Of a DNA stretch of 8,891 bases, positions 1 to 6,429 are shown one piece after another. Made by a program: the position numbers and the translations under genes. Location: contig CAMJHW010000053.1 of NCBI GenBank assembly GCA_946405645.1, positions 1 to 8,891 on the forward strand. The letters run 5' to 3'. Within the stretch, counting starts at the first letter, position 1; each line of letters begins with the position of its first letter. The notes beneath the pieces were generated by a model. That model saw nothing but the letters and a program-made list of their open reading frames with translations. It was not told the DNA's origin and made no database searches. Source of the DNA: an uncultured Bacteroidales bacterium (GTDB lineage Bacteria; Bacteroidota; Bacteroidia; Bacteroidales; UBA932).

Positions 1-1048
1 TCTCGATGACGACGTTGGGCTGGTCGCCTCCGCGGCCGAAGCCTCTCATGCCGCCCGCGGCGCGGACGAAGTCGACTGCAAGCTCAAGGGCATAGCCCCT
101 GCGCACGGACTCGATCTCATAGGTGCCTTCCTTGACGAGCTCGCCGACCTCCGGCCAGTCGTTCTTCCAGAGAAGGGGACGGATGGCGAGGGTGCTGCGG
201 CCGCTGAGGTCGAGGTCGGCCTCCCAGTGGAAGGAAGCCTTCTCAACGCCCTCATCGACGACATAGCGTCCGAAGTGGCCGGCGCCGAAACGCCTTTCCT
301 CGGCTGCGGCGACCATCTTGCCGCCGCCTTCGATCATGGTACGGCCGACATTGTCGATGAACGGTCCGTTAGGGCTCTTGGAGCGGCCGCAGATGATATT
401 GTAGGTGGCGTTCACACCGTCGCAGCAGGTGCCGTGGGTGCCAAGCAGATAGTACCAGCCGTTGTTGTACATCATCACGGAAGCCTCGCAGTCGATGGCC
501 ACGTCGATGGCTTCATTGCCCTCTACGCGGAAACCGGTCTTGGGGTCGAGCTCGACCTGGCGGATGAATCCGAAGTAGGTGCCGTAGGTGCACCAGAGCT
601 TTCCGGTGACGGGATCGAGGAGGAAGCCGACGTCGATGGCGTCGCAGTCCTCGTCAACGAGCGAGGAGGCTACTTCGACAGCCTCGGTGAACTTGAAGTC
701 CGGGGACTCCGGATCGAGTGTATTGTTCCACATGGTCAGGATGCGGCCTGCGTGACCACCGCCGAGACCACCTCCGGTGGCGCTGTAGCCGACCAGGTAA
801 CGGTCGCCGATCTTGAGTGCGTCAGGGGCTGCGCCGCCGCCCGGGCGGGTGGCTCCGCTGTGCCAGTTCCAGCCGTCCTCGGAGATGAGGCCGCCGCCGC
901 CGGTGCCGAAGGTGTAATACTTGCCGTCGCAGAAGACGATGGTGGACGGGTCATGGATATAGGGAGCTCCGACCTGTGCGTTCGCGGTCTTGGAAGCGAA
1001 AAGGGATACGAGGGCAACGGCCCCCAGAAGTGCTATTCTTGATTTCAT
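1..1048 (-). CDS. Secreted GH43 arabinanase-like glycoside hydrolase with ricin-like C-terminal region (3' end outside window)
   Basis: The first 349 residues are visible; the C-terminus lies past base 1. The start is the ATG at 1048-1046, giving a Sec signal peptide (MKSRIALL..., cleavage likely after ANA, before Q25). The mature protein has the GH43 five-bladed propeller signatures: IHDPS with the likely general-base Asp33, an AID motif with the likely pKa-modulating Asp139, and CEAS with the likely general-acid Glu188. A CCDGVNATYNI stretch (about 208-218), a GAGHFG motif with His258 (probably the metal-site His) and AIRPLLW (288-294) closely follow the layout of endo-1,5-alpha-L-arabinanases. 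From about residue 308 the pattern GTYEIES...LELAVD...QPNVVIE resembles the start of a ricin/CBM13-like carbohydrate-binding domain. Oddities: the usual WAPD is AAPD (73-76), and the usual Arg after CC is Asp210, so specificity may differ from true arabinanases. It is the second gene of a unit, 22 bases after the preceding stop, with no obvious Shine-Dalgarno sequence. The GH43 call is firm; the substrate is inferred. Confidence 0.9.
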   Translation of the reverse strand, partial: MKSRIALLGAVALVSLFASKTANAQVGAPYIHDPSTIVFCDGKYYTFGTGGGGLISEDGWNWHSGATRPGGGAAPDALKIGDRYLVGYSATGGGLGGGHAGRILTMWNNTLDPESPDFKFTEAVEVASSLVDEDCDAIDVGFLLDPVTGKLWCTYGTYFGFIRQVELDPKTGFRVEGNEAIDVAIDCEASVMMYNNGWYYLLGTHGTCCDGVNATYNIICGRSKSPNGPFIDNVGRTMIEGGGKMVAAAEERRFGAGHFGRYVVDEGVEKASFHWEADLDLSGRSTLAIRPLLWKNDWPEVGELVKEGTYEIESVRRGYALELAVDFVRAAGGMRGFGRGGDQPNVVIE

Positions 1049-1070
1049 GGTAGAATGTCTTATAGGGGTT

Positions 1071-1862
1071 TTACTTGCTGTAGATCTTGAGGTTCCTGAC
1101 GGGCTTGCCGTTCTCGTCGATGAAGCGGACGCAGAAGTCGCTCATGCCGGGGCCGTTGATGACGGATCCGCGGATGATGTTGCGGCCCTTCTTGAGGGTG
1201 AGGCGCTTGGACATGCAGTCATCCACGACCATACGGCGGTCGCCGGAAAGGATGACGGCCTCTTCGCCGTTGAGCCACCACATGGAGGCGGAGTTGGAGC
1301 CGACTGCCATGCGGACGTTCTCGATATCCTCGTCGCACTCGACGATGGTGTATGCCTCGAAGATGGCGCCGTAGCGCTCCTTGTCAAGCCCGGTGGCAAA
1401 GCGGAAGAGCTTCACGTTGAATAGCTTGCTGTCAAGGGCATACCATGTGAGGGTAGCTTTCTCGAAGACGGGCTCCTGAGGTCCGGTAGGCATCTGCGGA
1501 CGACCGGCCGTGAGGTTGACGGGAGCTTGCTTCTCGACCATGACCTTGACTTTCTGTCCGTCCTTGGGGAGGGTGGTGAACATGCCCTCGTACGGTTCCT
1601 TGGCGAACGCGTCACGGATGTAGCTGTCCGTGAAGACGGTGTTGGAACGGTTGGGCTTGCTGATCGGCTCGAGGAGCAGCCACCTTCTGATGAATCCCTT
1701 GGCGTCGGGAGTGGCGGCCTCGTCGGTCGCAAGGGTGAAGTACCCGGAAAGGGCTTCGCCGACGTCGATCTTCTTTGCTTTCTTTTGGCCGAATGCCGCT
1801 GTGCAGGACAGCATGACGACGGCCGACACGAGCGCTATGCGCAGGATGGGTGTTTTTTTCAT
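1071..1862 (-). CDS. Uncharacterised secreted protein with lectin/PA14-like C-terminal region, upstream partner of the GH43 gene
   Basis: This complete 263-residue protein has a Sec signal peptide (MKKTPILRIALVSAVVMLS..., likely cleavage after AFG, before Q26). A Cys at residue 20 follows VMLS, a poor lipobox, so periplasmic or secreted is more likely than lipid-anchored. No catalytic motif is recognised. The C-terminal third, with SMWWLNGEE, a VVDD turn, LTLKKGRN and a final SDFCVRF strand, has the pattern of a jelly-roll or PA14/galactose-binding-like domain: a Trp-Leu-Asn-Gly hairpin, then 'L-K-K-G-x-N' before the last strands. From memory, a similar domain is appended to some secreted Bacteroidota polysaccharide esterases or hydrolases; I could not check this. 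It opens the minus-strand unit that continues into the GH43 gene, so a role in binding or presenting the same polysaccharide is plausible but inferred. Function unknown. Confidence 0.85.
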   Translation of the reverse strand: MKKTPILRIALVSAVVMLSCTAAFGQKKAKKIDVGEALSGYFTLATDEAATPDAKGFIRRWLLLEPISKPNRSNTVFTDSYIRDAFAKEPYEGMFTTLPKDGQKVKVMVEKQAPVNLTAGRPQMPTGPQEPVFEKATLTWYALDSKLFNVKLFRFATGLDKERYGAIFEAYTIVECDEDIENVRMAVGSNSASMWWLNGEEAVILSGDRRMVVDDCMSKRLTLKKGRNIIRGSVINGPGMSDFCVRFIDENGKPVRNLKIYSK

Positions 1863-1909
1863 ATCGGTATCGTTTCGATGTTATTGGATAGAAATTTCAA
1901 TTATGCTTA

Positions 1910-1917
1910 CAAAATTA
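1910..1917 (-). promoter_or_regulatory. Candidate Bacteroidota -7 element for the minus-strand secreted-protein/GH43 unit
   Basis: On the minus strand this reads TAATTTTG, a perfect match to the Bacteroides -7 consensus TAnnTTTG. It would place transcription start near 1903, leaving a leader of about 40 bases before the ATG at 1862. A TTTG that could be the -33 element lies at 1945-1942, but the spacer is 24 bases, longer than the usual roughly 20. The surrounding stretch is AT-rich compared with the coding DNA. Confidence 0.45.
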
Positions 1918-1992
1918 GGCAGAAAACGGTCAAGTGTCATTCAAAAACGTGTCAATTCCGTCTAATAGTGGTTCAAAGGGATTATTTTTGTT

Positions 1993-2000
1993 TAAATTTG
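1993..2000 (+). promoter_or_regulatory. Candidate Bacteroidota -7 element for the CxxCH lipoprotein/membrane protein unit
   Basis: The plus strand reads TAAATTTG, a perfect TAnnTTTG match. No convincing TTTG is found at the expected -33 distance (around 1969-1972). If it is used, transcription would begin near 2007 and the leader before the ATG at 2015 would be only about 8 bases. This supports 2015 rather than the in-frame ATG at 1934 as the translation start. Confidence 0.45.
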
Positions 2001-2014
2001 CGGAAAGCTTTTCC

Positions 2015-3361
2015 ATGGTACATCTTTTTAAAAATAGTTGTCTGATCCTTGCCGTTGCCGCCGTCTTGTCGGTTTCATGCGGCAGGCCTTCAGCTTTTGA
2101 TACCAGGGACGAGTACCCTCCCGTCTTCCCGGACTATGTCGGCGTGACGGTCCCGGAAAGCATGGCGCGGCTGACTTTCCGGATGGCGGACGGGCGGCGT
2201 TTCAAGGAGTCGCGCGAGATAAAGGACGGTGTGGAGTGGATCACGGTCAGCGCGTGGAACAAGGGTGATGTCAGGGGAGTCCGTTACAAACCGTTCCCCG
2301 TCTATCGTTCCAAGGATCCGATCGACCCATATATAGTCTATCGTCTCATTGAACCGGGCTATCAAAGCTGGCATTATATCACCATCACCCAGCGCGAACT
2401 GGCTTCCTACAAGGAAACCGACATCGTCACTTCGGAGGCCAACAACCAGGGCTGTCTGAACTGCCATACTTTCCACTCCGGCGACCCTTCCAGGATGATC
2501 CTGCATGCGAGGGGACCTGGCGGAGGCACGCTTTTCATCGACGGTGACGATGTCCGGCTCCAGAATATTGCGTCCTTGGGGCCGAAGCGCCAGGGCACGT
2601 ATCCTGCCTGGCATCCCGGAGGCCGCTACATCGCATTTTCGTCCAATGACACACACCAGAGTTTCACCATAAACGACCTGCAGCCCATAGAGGTGTACGA
2701 CAACGGTTCTGACATCATATTGATGGACCTCCAGACCGACTCGGTGTATCTCTGCCCGGCACTGTCCGGGGATGAGGTCATGGAGACCTTCCCGACCTGG
2801 TCGGAGGATGGCCGCACTCTTTATTATTGCGCCGCCGACACTGTAGGCGCTGTCGTGAACAACCGCGGCAGGCTCCGTTACAAACTGATGTCCATAGGAT
2901 TTGAGGACGGCAGCTTCGTCGGCGAGCCGGAGCTTGTATGGGAGGACCCGGAAGGATCGGTATCTTTCCCGCGATGCAAGGACGGCCGCATACTTTTCAC
3001 GCATTCGGCTTTTGCCACTTTCCCGATCTGGCACAAGGAAGCGGACCTGTGGATGCTGGACCTTTCGACCGGAGAGGCCGCTCCGGCGGAGGAACTCAAC
3101 AGCGACGATACCGAGAGTTACCACTCATGGTCTTCCAACGGCAAATGGATAGTTTTCAGCAGCCGCAGGATAGACGGGCGCTATACCAGGCTTTTCCTTG
3201 CCCATTACAATGGTGACGGCCATTTCGACAAGCCTTTCCTTCTTCCGCAGAAGGATCCGTCCCATAATGATTTGAGGCTCAAATCCTATAATGTACCCGA
3301 CTTCATCCGCGCCGAGTCTCCGGTCCGGCAGAAAGCCGTGTCGAAACTGTTCGCGAAATGA
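2015..3361 (+). CDS. Lipoprotein with one CxxCH heme-type motif and PD40/TolB-like beta-propeller repeats
   Basis: This 448-residue protein begins at ATG 2015. That start gives a lipoprotein signal (MVHLFKNSCLILAVAAVLSVSC) with the lipidated Cys at residue 22; an in-frame ATG at 1934 would bury it and lies upstream of a promoter-like element. Residues 30-145 form a region of unknown fold. A single CLNCH motif (147-151) follows, of the type that binds heme c covalently, with further His at 154 and 164. Four PD40-like propeller repeats come next: YPAWHPGGRYIAFSS (196), FPTWSEDGRTLYY (259), FPRCKDGRILFTH (318) and YHSWSSNGKWIVFSS (369). The product probably sits in the periplasm or on the outer membrane. 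Its stop overlaps the next start (ATGA, 3358-3361), which suggests translational coupling. Similar CxxCH-plus-PD40 proteins are, to my knowledge, annotated in Bacteroidales without assigned function. Heme binding is inferred from the motif only, and a role in cytochrome chemistry or envelope sensing is speculative. Confidence 0.9.
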   Translation: MVHLFKNSCLILAVAAVLSVSCGRPSAFDTRDEYPPVFPDYVGVTVPESMARLTFRMADGRRFKESREIKDGVEWITVSAWNKGDVRGVRYKPFPVYRSKDPIDPYIVYRLIEPGYQSWHYITITQRELASYKETDIVTSEANNQGCLNCHTFHSGDPSRMILHARGPGGGTLFIDGDDVRLQNIASLGPKRQGTYPAWHPGGRYIAFSSNDTHQSFTINDLQPIEVYDNGSDIILMDLQTDSVYLCPALSGDEVMETFPTWSEDGRTLYYCAADTVGAVVNNRGRLRYKLMSIGFEDGSFVGEPELVWEDPEGSVSFPRCKDGRILFTHSAFATFPIWHKEADLWMLDLSTGEAAPAEELNSDDTESYHSWSSNGKWIVFSSRRIDGRYTRLFLAHYNGDGHFDKPFLLPQKDPSHNDLRLKSYNVPDFIRAESPVRQKAVSKLFAK

Positions 3362-4770
3362 GAAAGAGCCTCCCCATACCCCTGCTGCTCTTCGCGGCCG
3401 TTTTCTGTGTGAGCCAGTTCGTTCAGCCTTATTCTCTCATCCAAATTGAGAACCAGGGCCTCTTCCTGCTTACTCCTGACTGGTTACGGGAAGTGATGGC
3501 CGGCCCTCATCCCCTGGCGGAATCCGTCGGCAGTTTTCTGGTGCAGTTCTATGATATCCCCGTAGTCGGGGCTTTGATTGTCGCCGCGGTGATCGTTTTG
3601 ACTTATTGGGGTGTGGACAGGATCCTCGGCCGCTTGCGGCTGCCGTTCCACCGTCTTGCCGCCCTTGTTGCCACCCTTTTATGCTGGGTGTTTACTGCAG
3701 GACTGGAAACCAATCTTACGGTGGTGAACATAATGCTCATTTCCGTGCTTGCCGGACTGGTGTCGTCGATTATCCGGCGTCATGAGGAAAAGCCGGCACG
3801 AGGCTGGGAACTCCCTGCCGCTGCCGTCCTTGTTCTCGCCGCCGCCGCTTTCATCGCGACCGATTCCGGCATCAGGGACTCGGAACGCTTGGCCAAGGTG
3901 CAAGTCAATGCCCGGAGGCTCCGTTGGGACAAGGTCCTTGAGGCCGCGACTCCCGAAGCGTCTTCGGCGGATCCCAGGCTCATGCCATTCGCATTCCTGG
4001 CTCTCGGCGAGACGGACATGCTGGGCGACAGGCTTTTCAAGTATCCTGTTTCCGGCCCCGGGGACTTCGATATGGAAGGTGACAATTCCTTGACCGGATG
4101 TCTGTTCAACAGCCTTCTGGCAGAATCGCTCGGCGTATCGAACGAGGCTATACACCATATTTTCCAGTATTCCTGCCATCTTCCCCACGGAATGAGCCAC
4201 CTGTCGCTCTATCAATTGATAAGGTACAATGCCGTTAAGGGCGATTTCACGATGGTACGCAAGTATGCCGGGATCCTGGCGCGCAACCCCAAGAACCAAA
4301 TGGCGGCACGGAGCATTCTTCGCAGGTACGCTTCTTCAGCCGACTTGACGGATACCCTCGGCCACTCCAGCGCCACAGCCCGCATGGTCACCAACAACCC
4401 CCAGTACAATCTCGCCCAGATGAGTCTCTTGGGACTGGGCTCCGGGCTTTCCGTCAACCGTTTCCTCTGCTATCAGCTTCTGACCGGAGACATCGAGGGC
4501 TTCAGGACCTCGTTCGAGGCCCTAGGCTGGCAGGGGCCTATACCCGTCCATTATCAGGAAGCATTGCTCCTGGCCGGTGTCGATCCGGCCGCCATCGGAG
4601 CGGGTGAAGAGAAGGTGAAACGTTTCTCCGATTTCATTTCCGCCATGTCCAGCATGGACAACGCCACCGTACAGAGTGCTGCGCGCGGAACGTACTGGGA
4701 GTATTACCTCAAGGTTCAGGACCGCGAATTCTCCGGAGACGATTCCGACCTTTCCTATCCCGCATCTTAA
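3358..4770 (+). CDS. Polytopic membrane protein with helical-repeat-like C-terminal half, DUF6057-like
   Basis: This is a complete 470-residue protein. The N-terminal third is hydrophobic, with likely membrane segments at about residues 6-25, 67-84, 100-116, 119-139 and 152-167. There is a loop between the first two (about 26-60) and a basic patch, RRHEEKPARGW (140-150), before the last. Residues about 170-470 are soluble-looking and alpha-helical, with TPR-like pieces (for example LRWDKVLEAA near 188-197 and YNAVKGDFTMVRKYAGILARNP near the middle). No catalytic motif is seen. The overall plan matches what I recall of the Bacteroidales family DUF6057, but this was not checked by search. Its start overlaps the stop of the CxxCH propeller lipoprotein by four bases, so the two products are probably made in fixed ratio and may interact, with the helical part facing the periplasmic partner. 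An 85-base gap follows before the next gene. Function unknown. Confidence 0.8.
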   Translation: MRKSLPIPLLLFAAVFCVSQFVQPYSLIQIENQGLFLLTPDWLREVMAGPHPLAESVGSFLVQFYDIPVVGALIVAAVIVLTYWGVDRILGRLRLPFHRLAALVATLLCWVFTAGLETNLTVVNIMLISVLAGLVSSIIRRHEEKPARGWELPAAAVLVLAAAAFIATDSGIRDSERLAKVQVNARRLRWDKVLEAATPEASSADPRLMPFAFLALGETDMLGDRLFKYPVSGPGDFDMEGDNSLTGCLFNSLLAESLGVSNEAIHHIFQYSCHLPHGMSHLSLYQLIRYNAVKGDFTMVRKYAGILARNPKNQMAARSILRRYASSADLTDTLGHSSATARMVTNNPQYNLAQMSLLGLGSGLSVNRFLCYQLLTGDIEGFRTSFEALGWQGPIPVHYQEALLLAGVDPAAIGAGEEKVKRFSDFISAMSSMDNATVQSAARGTYWEYYLKVQDREFSGDDSDLSYPAS

Positions 4771-4771
4771 A

Positions 4772-4783
4772 AAAGATATCTTT
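4772..4783. repeat. Perfect 12-base palindrome downstream of the DUF6057-like gene
   Basis: AAAGATATCTTT is fully self-complementary and begins two bases after the upstream stop codon. The second half, TATCTTTC (4777-4784), also differs from the TAnnTTTG promoter element only at its last base. It may therefore be an operator or part of a promoter for the yifB gene, though a palindrome of this length in AT-rich DNA can occur by chance. Confidence 0.35.
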
Positions 4784-4786
4784 CGT

Positions 4787-4828
4787 CGCAAGAAACATCT
4801 TTCTGAAGGAAAAGCATCTTTTCTTGCG
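4787..4828 (+). other. Stem-loop in the yifB upstream region
   Basis: CGCAAGAAA (4787-4795) and TTTCTTGCG (4820-4828) form a perfect 9-base-pair stem. A second short CTTT/AAAG pairing (4799-4802 region with 4811-4814) is possible inside it. No T-run follows the stem, so it is not a classical intrinsic terminator. It would lie in the yifB leader if transcription starts near the upstream TATCTTTC. A role as a leader structure, processing site or weak terminator is open. Confidence 0.4.
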
Positions 4829-4855
4829 CCATCTTAGCGGAAAACCTTTTTCGCT

Positions 4856-6418
4856 ATGCTTGTCAACATCATAGGCGCCAAATGCATCGGCATCGATGCC
4901 GTGCCCGTCACAGTGGAAGTGGACGTAATCTCCGGCATCGGGATCCATCTCGTAGGATTGGCCGACACTGCGGTCAAGGAAAGCCTCCTTCGGACCATTA
5001 CTGCGCTGCAAGCCCTCGAATACAGGATTCCCGGGCGCAAGATAATCATCAACCTTGCGCCTGCGGACCTGCACAAAAGCGGGAGCGGCTATGACCTGCC
5101 GATCGCCCTCGGCATCATCGCCGCTTCCGGGCAGCGATCGTTTCCGGAATCGGACAGATTCCTCGTCATGGGCGAGCTCGGGCTGGACGGGGCAGTAAGG
5201 TCCATCGCCGGCGCGCTCCCGATCGTCGATATGGCGCGGGCAAAGGGTATGAAGGCATGCATCCTGCCCCTTCACTCCGCAATGGAAGCGGCGGGATTCG
5301 ACGACATCGATATCTACGGAGTGGAGAACCTTGGAGACTGTGTACGCATACTGGCTGGAGAAGAGGATTGCACGGACCTGTTGGTGCGGAACACCAGGAT
5401 GTGGAAGAAGCTCCAGAGGGCGCGCCATCACGTCCGCCAGGCCGGGGATTTCCCGGACTTCGCGGACATCATTGGCCAGGAAGGAGCCAAGCGCGGCATC
5501 GAGATTGCCGCGGCCGGAGGGCACAATCTCATAATGATGGGCCCTCCGGGCAGCGGCAAGAGTTCGCTGGCCAAAGCCATGTCCGGCATCCTTCCGCCGA
5601 TGACCCAGGAGGAGTCCATCGTGACCAGCAAGATTTACTCCGTAGCTGGTATGGGCGAGAGGGCTCTGGGGCTGATACGCTCCAGGCCTTTCCGTATGCC
5701 TCACTACAGCGCTTCGCTGCCTGCGATAGTCGGAGGCGGCGCCGGGGACAACATCATCCCCGGGGAGATCACCCTGGCTCATGGCGGAGTACTTTTCCTC
5801 GACGAATTCAATCAAATGCCGAAGTCGGTCATCGAAGCTCTTAGAGGTCCTCTGGAGGACCGCAAGGTGACGGTGTCCAGACTCAAGGCCAAGGTCGAGT
5901 ATCCGGCGTCGTTCATGCTCGTCGCAGCGTCCAATCCCTGTCCCTGCGGATTCTACGGGGAAGGTGACAAATGCATCTGCACTCCGTCGCAGCGTATCTC
6001 CTATCTCTCAAAGCTCTCCGGCCCGATCCTCGACCGCATCGACCTGCATCTGTATCTTCACCCTCTCGACCCAAAGAGGATGATGTCGCAGAGGGGAGGG
6101 GAGTCCCGCGAGGAAGTTGCCGGCCGCGTGCTGAAAGCGCGGATAGTCCAGAAGCACCGCTTCGCGACAGAGAACATCTTCACCAATGCAGAGATGAACA
6201 ATAAGCATATTGAGAAGTACTGCGTCCTGTCGGACAGCGCACGCGAGACCCTGACAAAGGTCATGGAGCGGCTGGACCTATCCATGAGGGCTTTCTACCG
6301 CATCATCCGTGTGGCCAGGACCATCGCCGACCTGGACGGGACGGAAGAGATCTGCGCGGGTCACATCATCGAAGCGGCCGGATACCGTTTTCTTGACCGC
6401 CAGAACCTTGGACAATGA
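4856..6418 (+). CDS. yifB: YifB/ComM family Mg-chelatase-like AAA+ ATPase
   Basis: This complete 520-residue protein is close to the usual family length of about 510. The N-terminal ChlI/Lon-fold domain (1-170) starts with the typical MLVNIIGAKCIGIDA and includes KSGSGYDLPIALG (74-86). The AAA+ core follows: Walker A GPPGSGKS (229-236), Walker B GVLFLDEF (311-318) and a sensor-1 region LVAASNPCPCG (355-365). A Cys cluster (362, 364, 373, 375; CxC-x8-CxC) and the family motif GPILDRIDLHL (389-399) come next. The C-terminal Mg-chelatase-type domain (about 415-515) contains LSMRAFYRIIRVARTIADL. In Haemophilus and Vibrio the homologue ComM is a hexameric helicase that drives branch migration during integration of incoming DNA in natural transformation. 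In most Bacteroidota the role is untested. The start is unambiguous from family alignment. It is preceded by a structured AT-rich spacer and followed 11 bases later by a lipoprotein gene. All ATPase residues are present. Confidence 0.97.
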   Translation: MLVNIIGAKCIGIDAVPVTVEVDVISGIGIHLVGLADTAVKESLLRTITALQALEYRIPGRKIIINLAPADLHKSGSGYDLPIALGIIAASGQRSFPESDRFLVMGELGLDGAVRSIAGALPIVDMARAKGMKACILPLHSAMEAAGFDDIDIYGVENLGDCVRILAGEEDCTDLLVRNTRMWKKLQRARHHVRQAGDFPDFADIIGQEGAKRGIEIAAAGGHNLIMMGPPGSGKSSLAKAMSGILPPMTQEESIVTSKIYSVAGMGERALGLIRSRPFRMPHYSASLPAIVGGGAGDNIIPGEITLAHGGVLFLDEFNQMPKSVIEALRGPLEDRKVTVSRLKAKVEYPASFMLVAASNPCPCGFYGEGDKCICTPSQRISYLSKLSGPILDRIDLHLYLHPLDPKRMMSQRGGESREEVAGRVLKARIVQKHRFATENIFTNAEMNNKHIEKYCVLSDSARETLTKVMERLDLSMRAFYRIIRVARTIADLDGTEEICAGHIIEAAGYRFLDRQNLGQ

Positions 6419-6429
6419 TAATCTGAACT

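Noticed and set aside
227..1042. 271-codon plus-strand open frame
   Set aside because: It is antisense to the GH43 gene, whose signal peptide and catalytic motifs are clear. The open frame reflects GC-rich codon use.
1934..2014. Upstream in-frame ATG that would add 27 residues to the CxxCH lipoprotein
   Set aside because: It would place the lipoprotein signal internally, and a perfect TAnnTTTG promoter-like box lies between it and the ATG at 2015.
2090..3124. 344-codon minus-strand open frame
   Set aside because: It is antisense to the PD40 lipoprotein; the translation shows no domain motif or plausible start context.
4787..4828. Stem-loop as an intrinsic terminator of the DUF6057-like gene
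   Set aside because: The stem is not followed by a T-run and has an internal mismatch region, so it is reported only as a stem-loop.
4709..5815. 368-codon minus-strand open frame
   Set aside because: It is antisense to yifB and the end of the membrane protein gene, with composition typical of a shadow frame and no recognisable motif.
5939..5980. Cys cluster in YifB as a possible heme or iron-sulfur site
   Set aside because: The CxC-x8-CxC arrangement is a regular family feature, likely structural or metal-binding, and there is no CxxCH.
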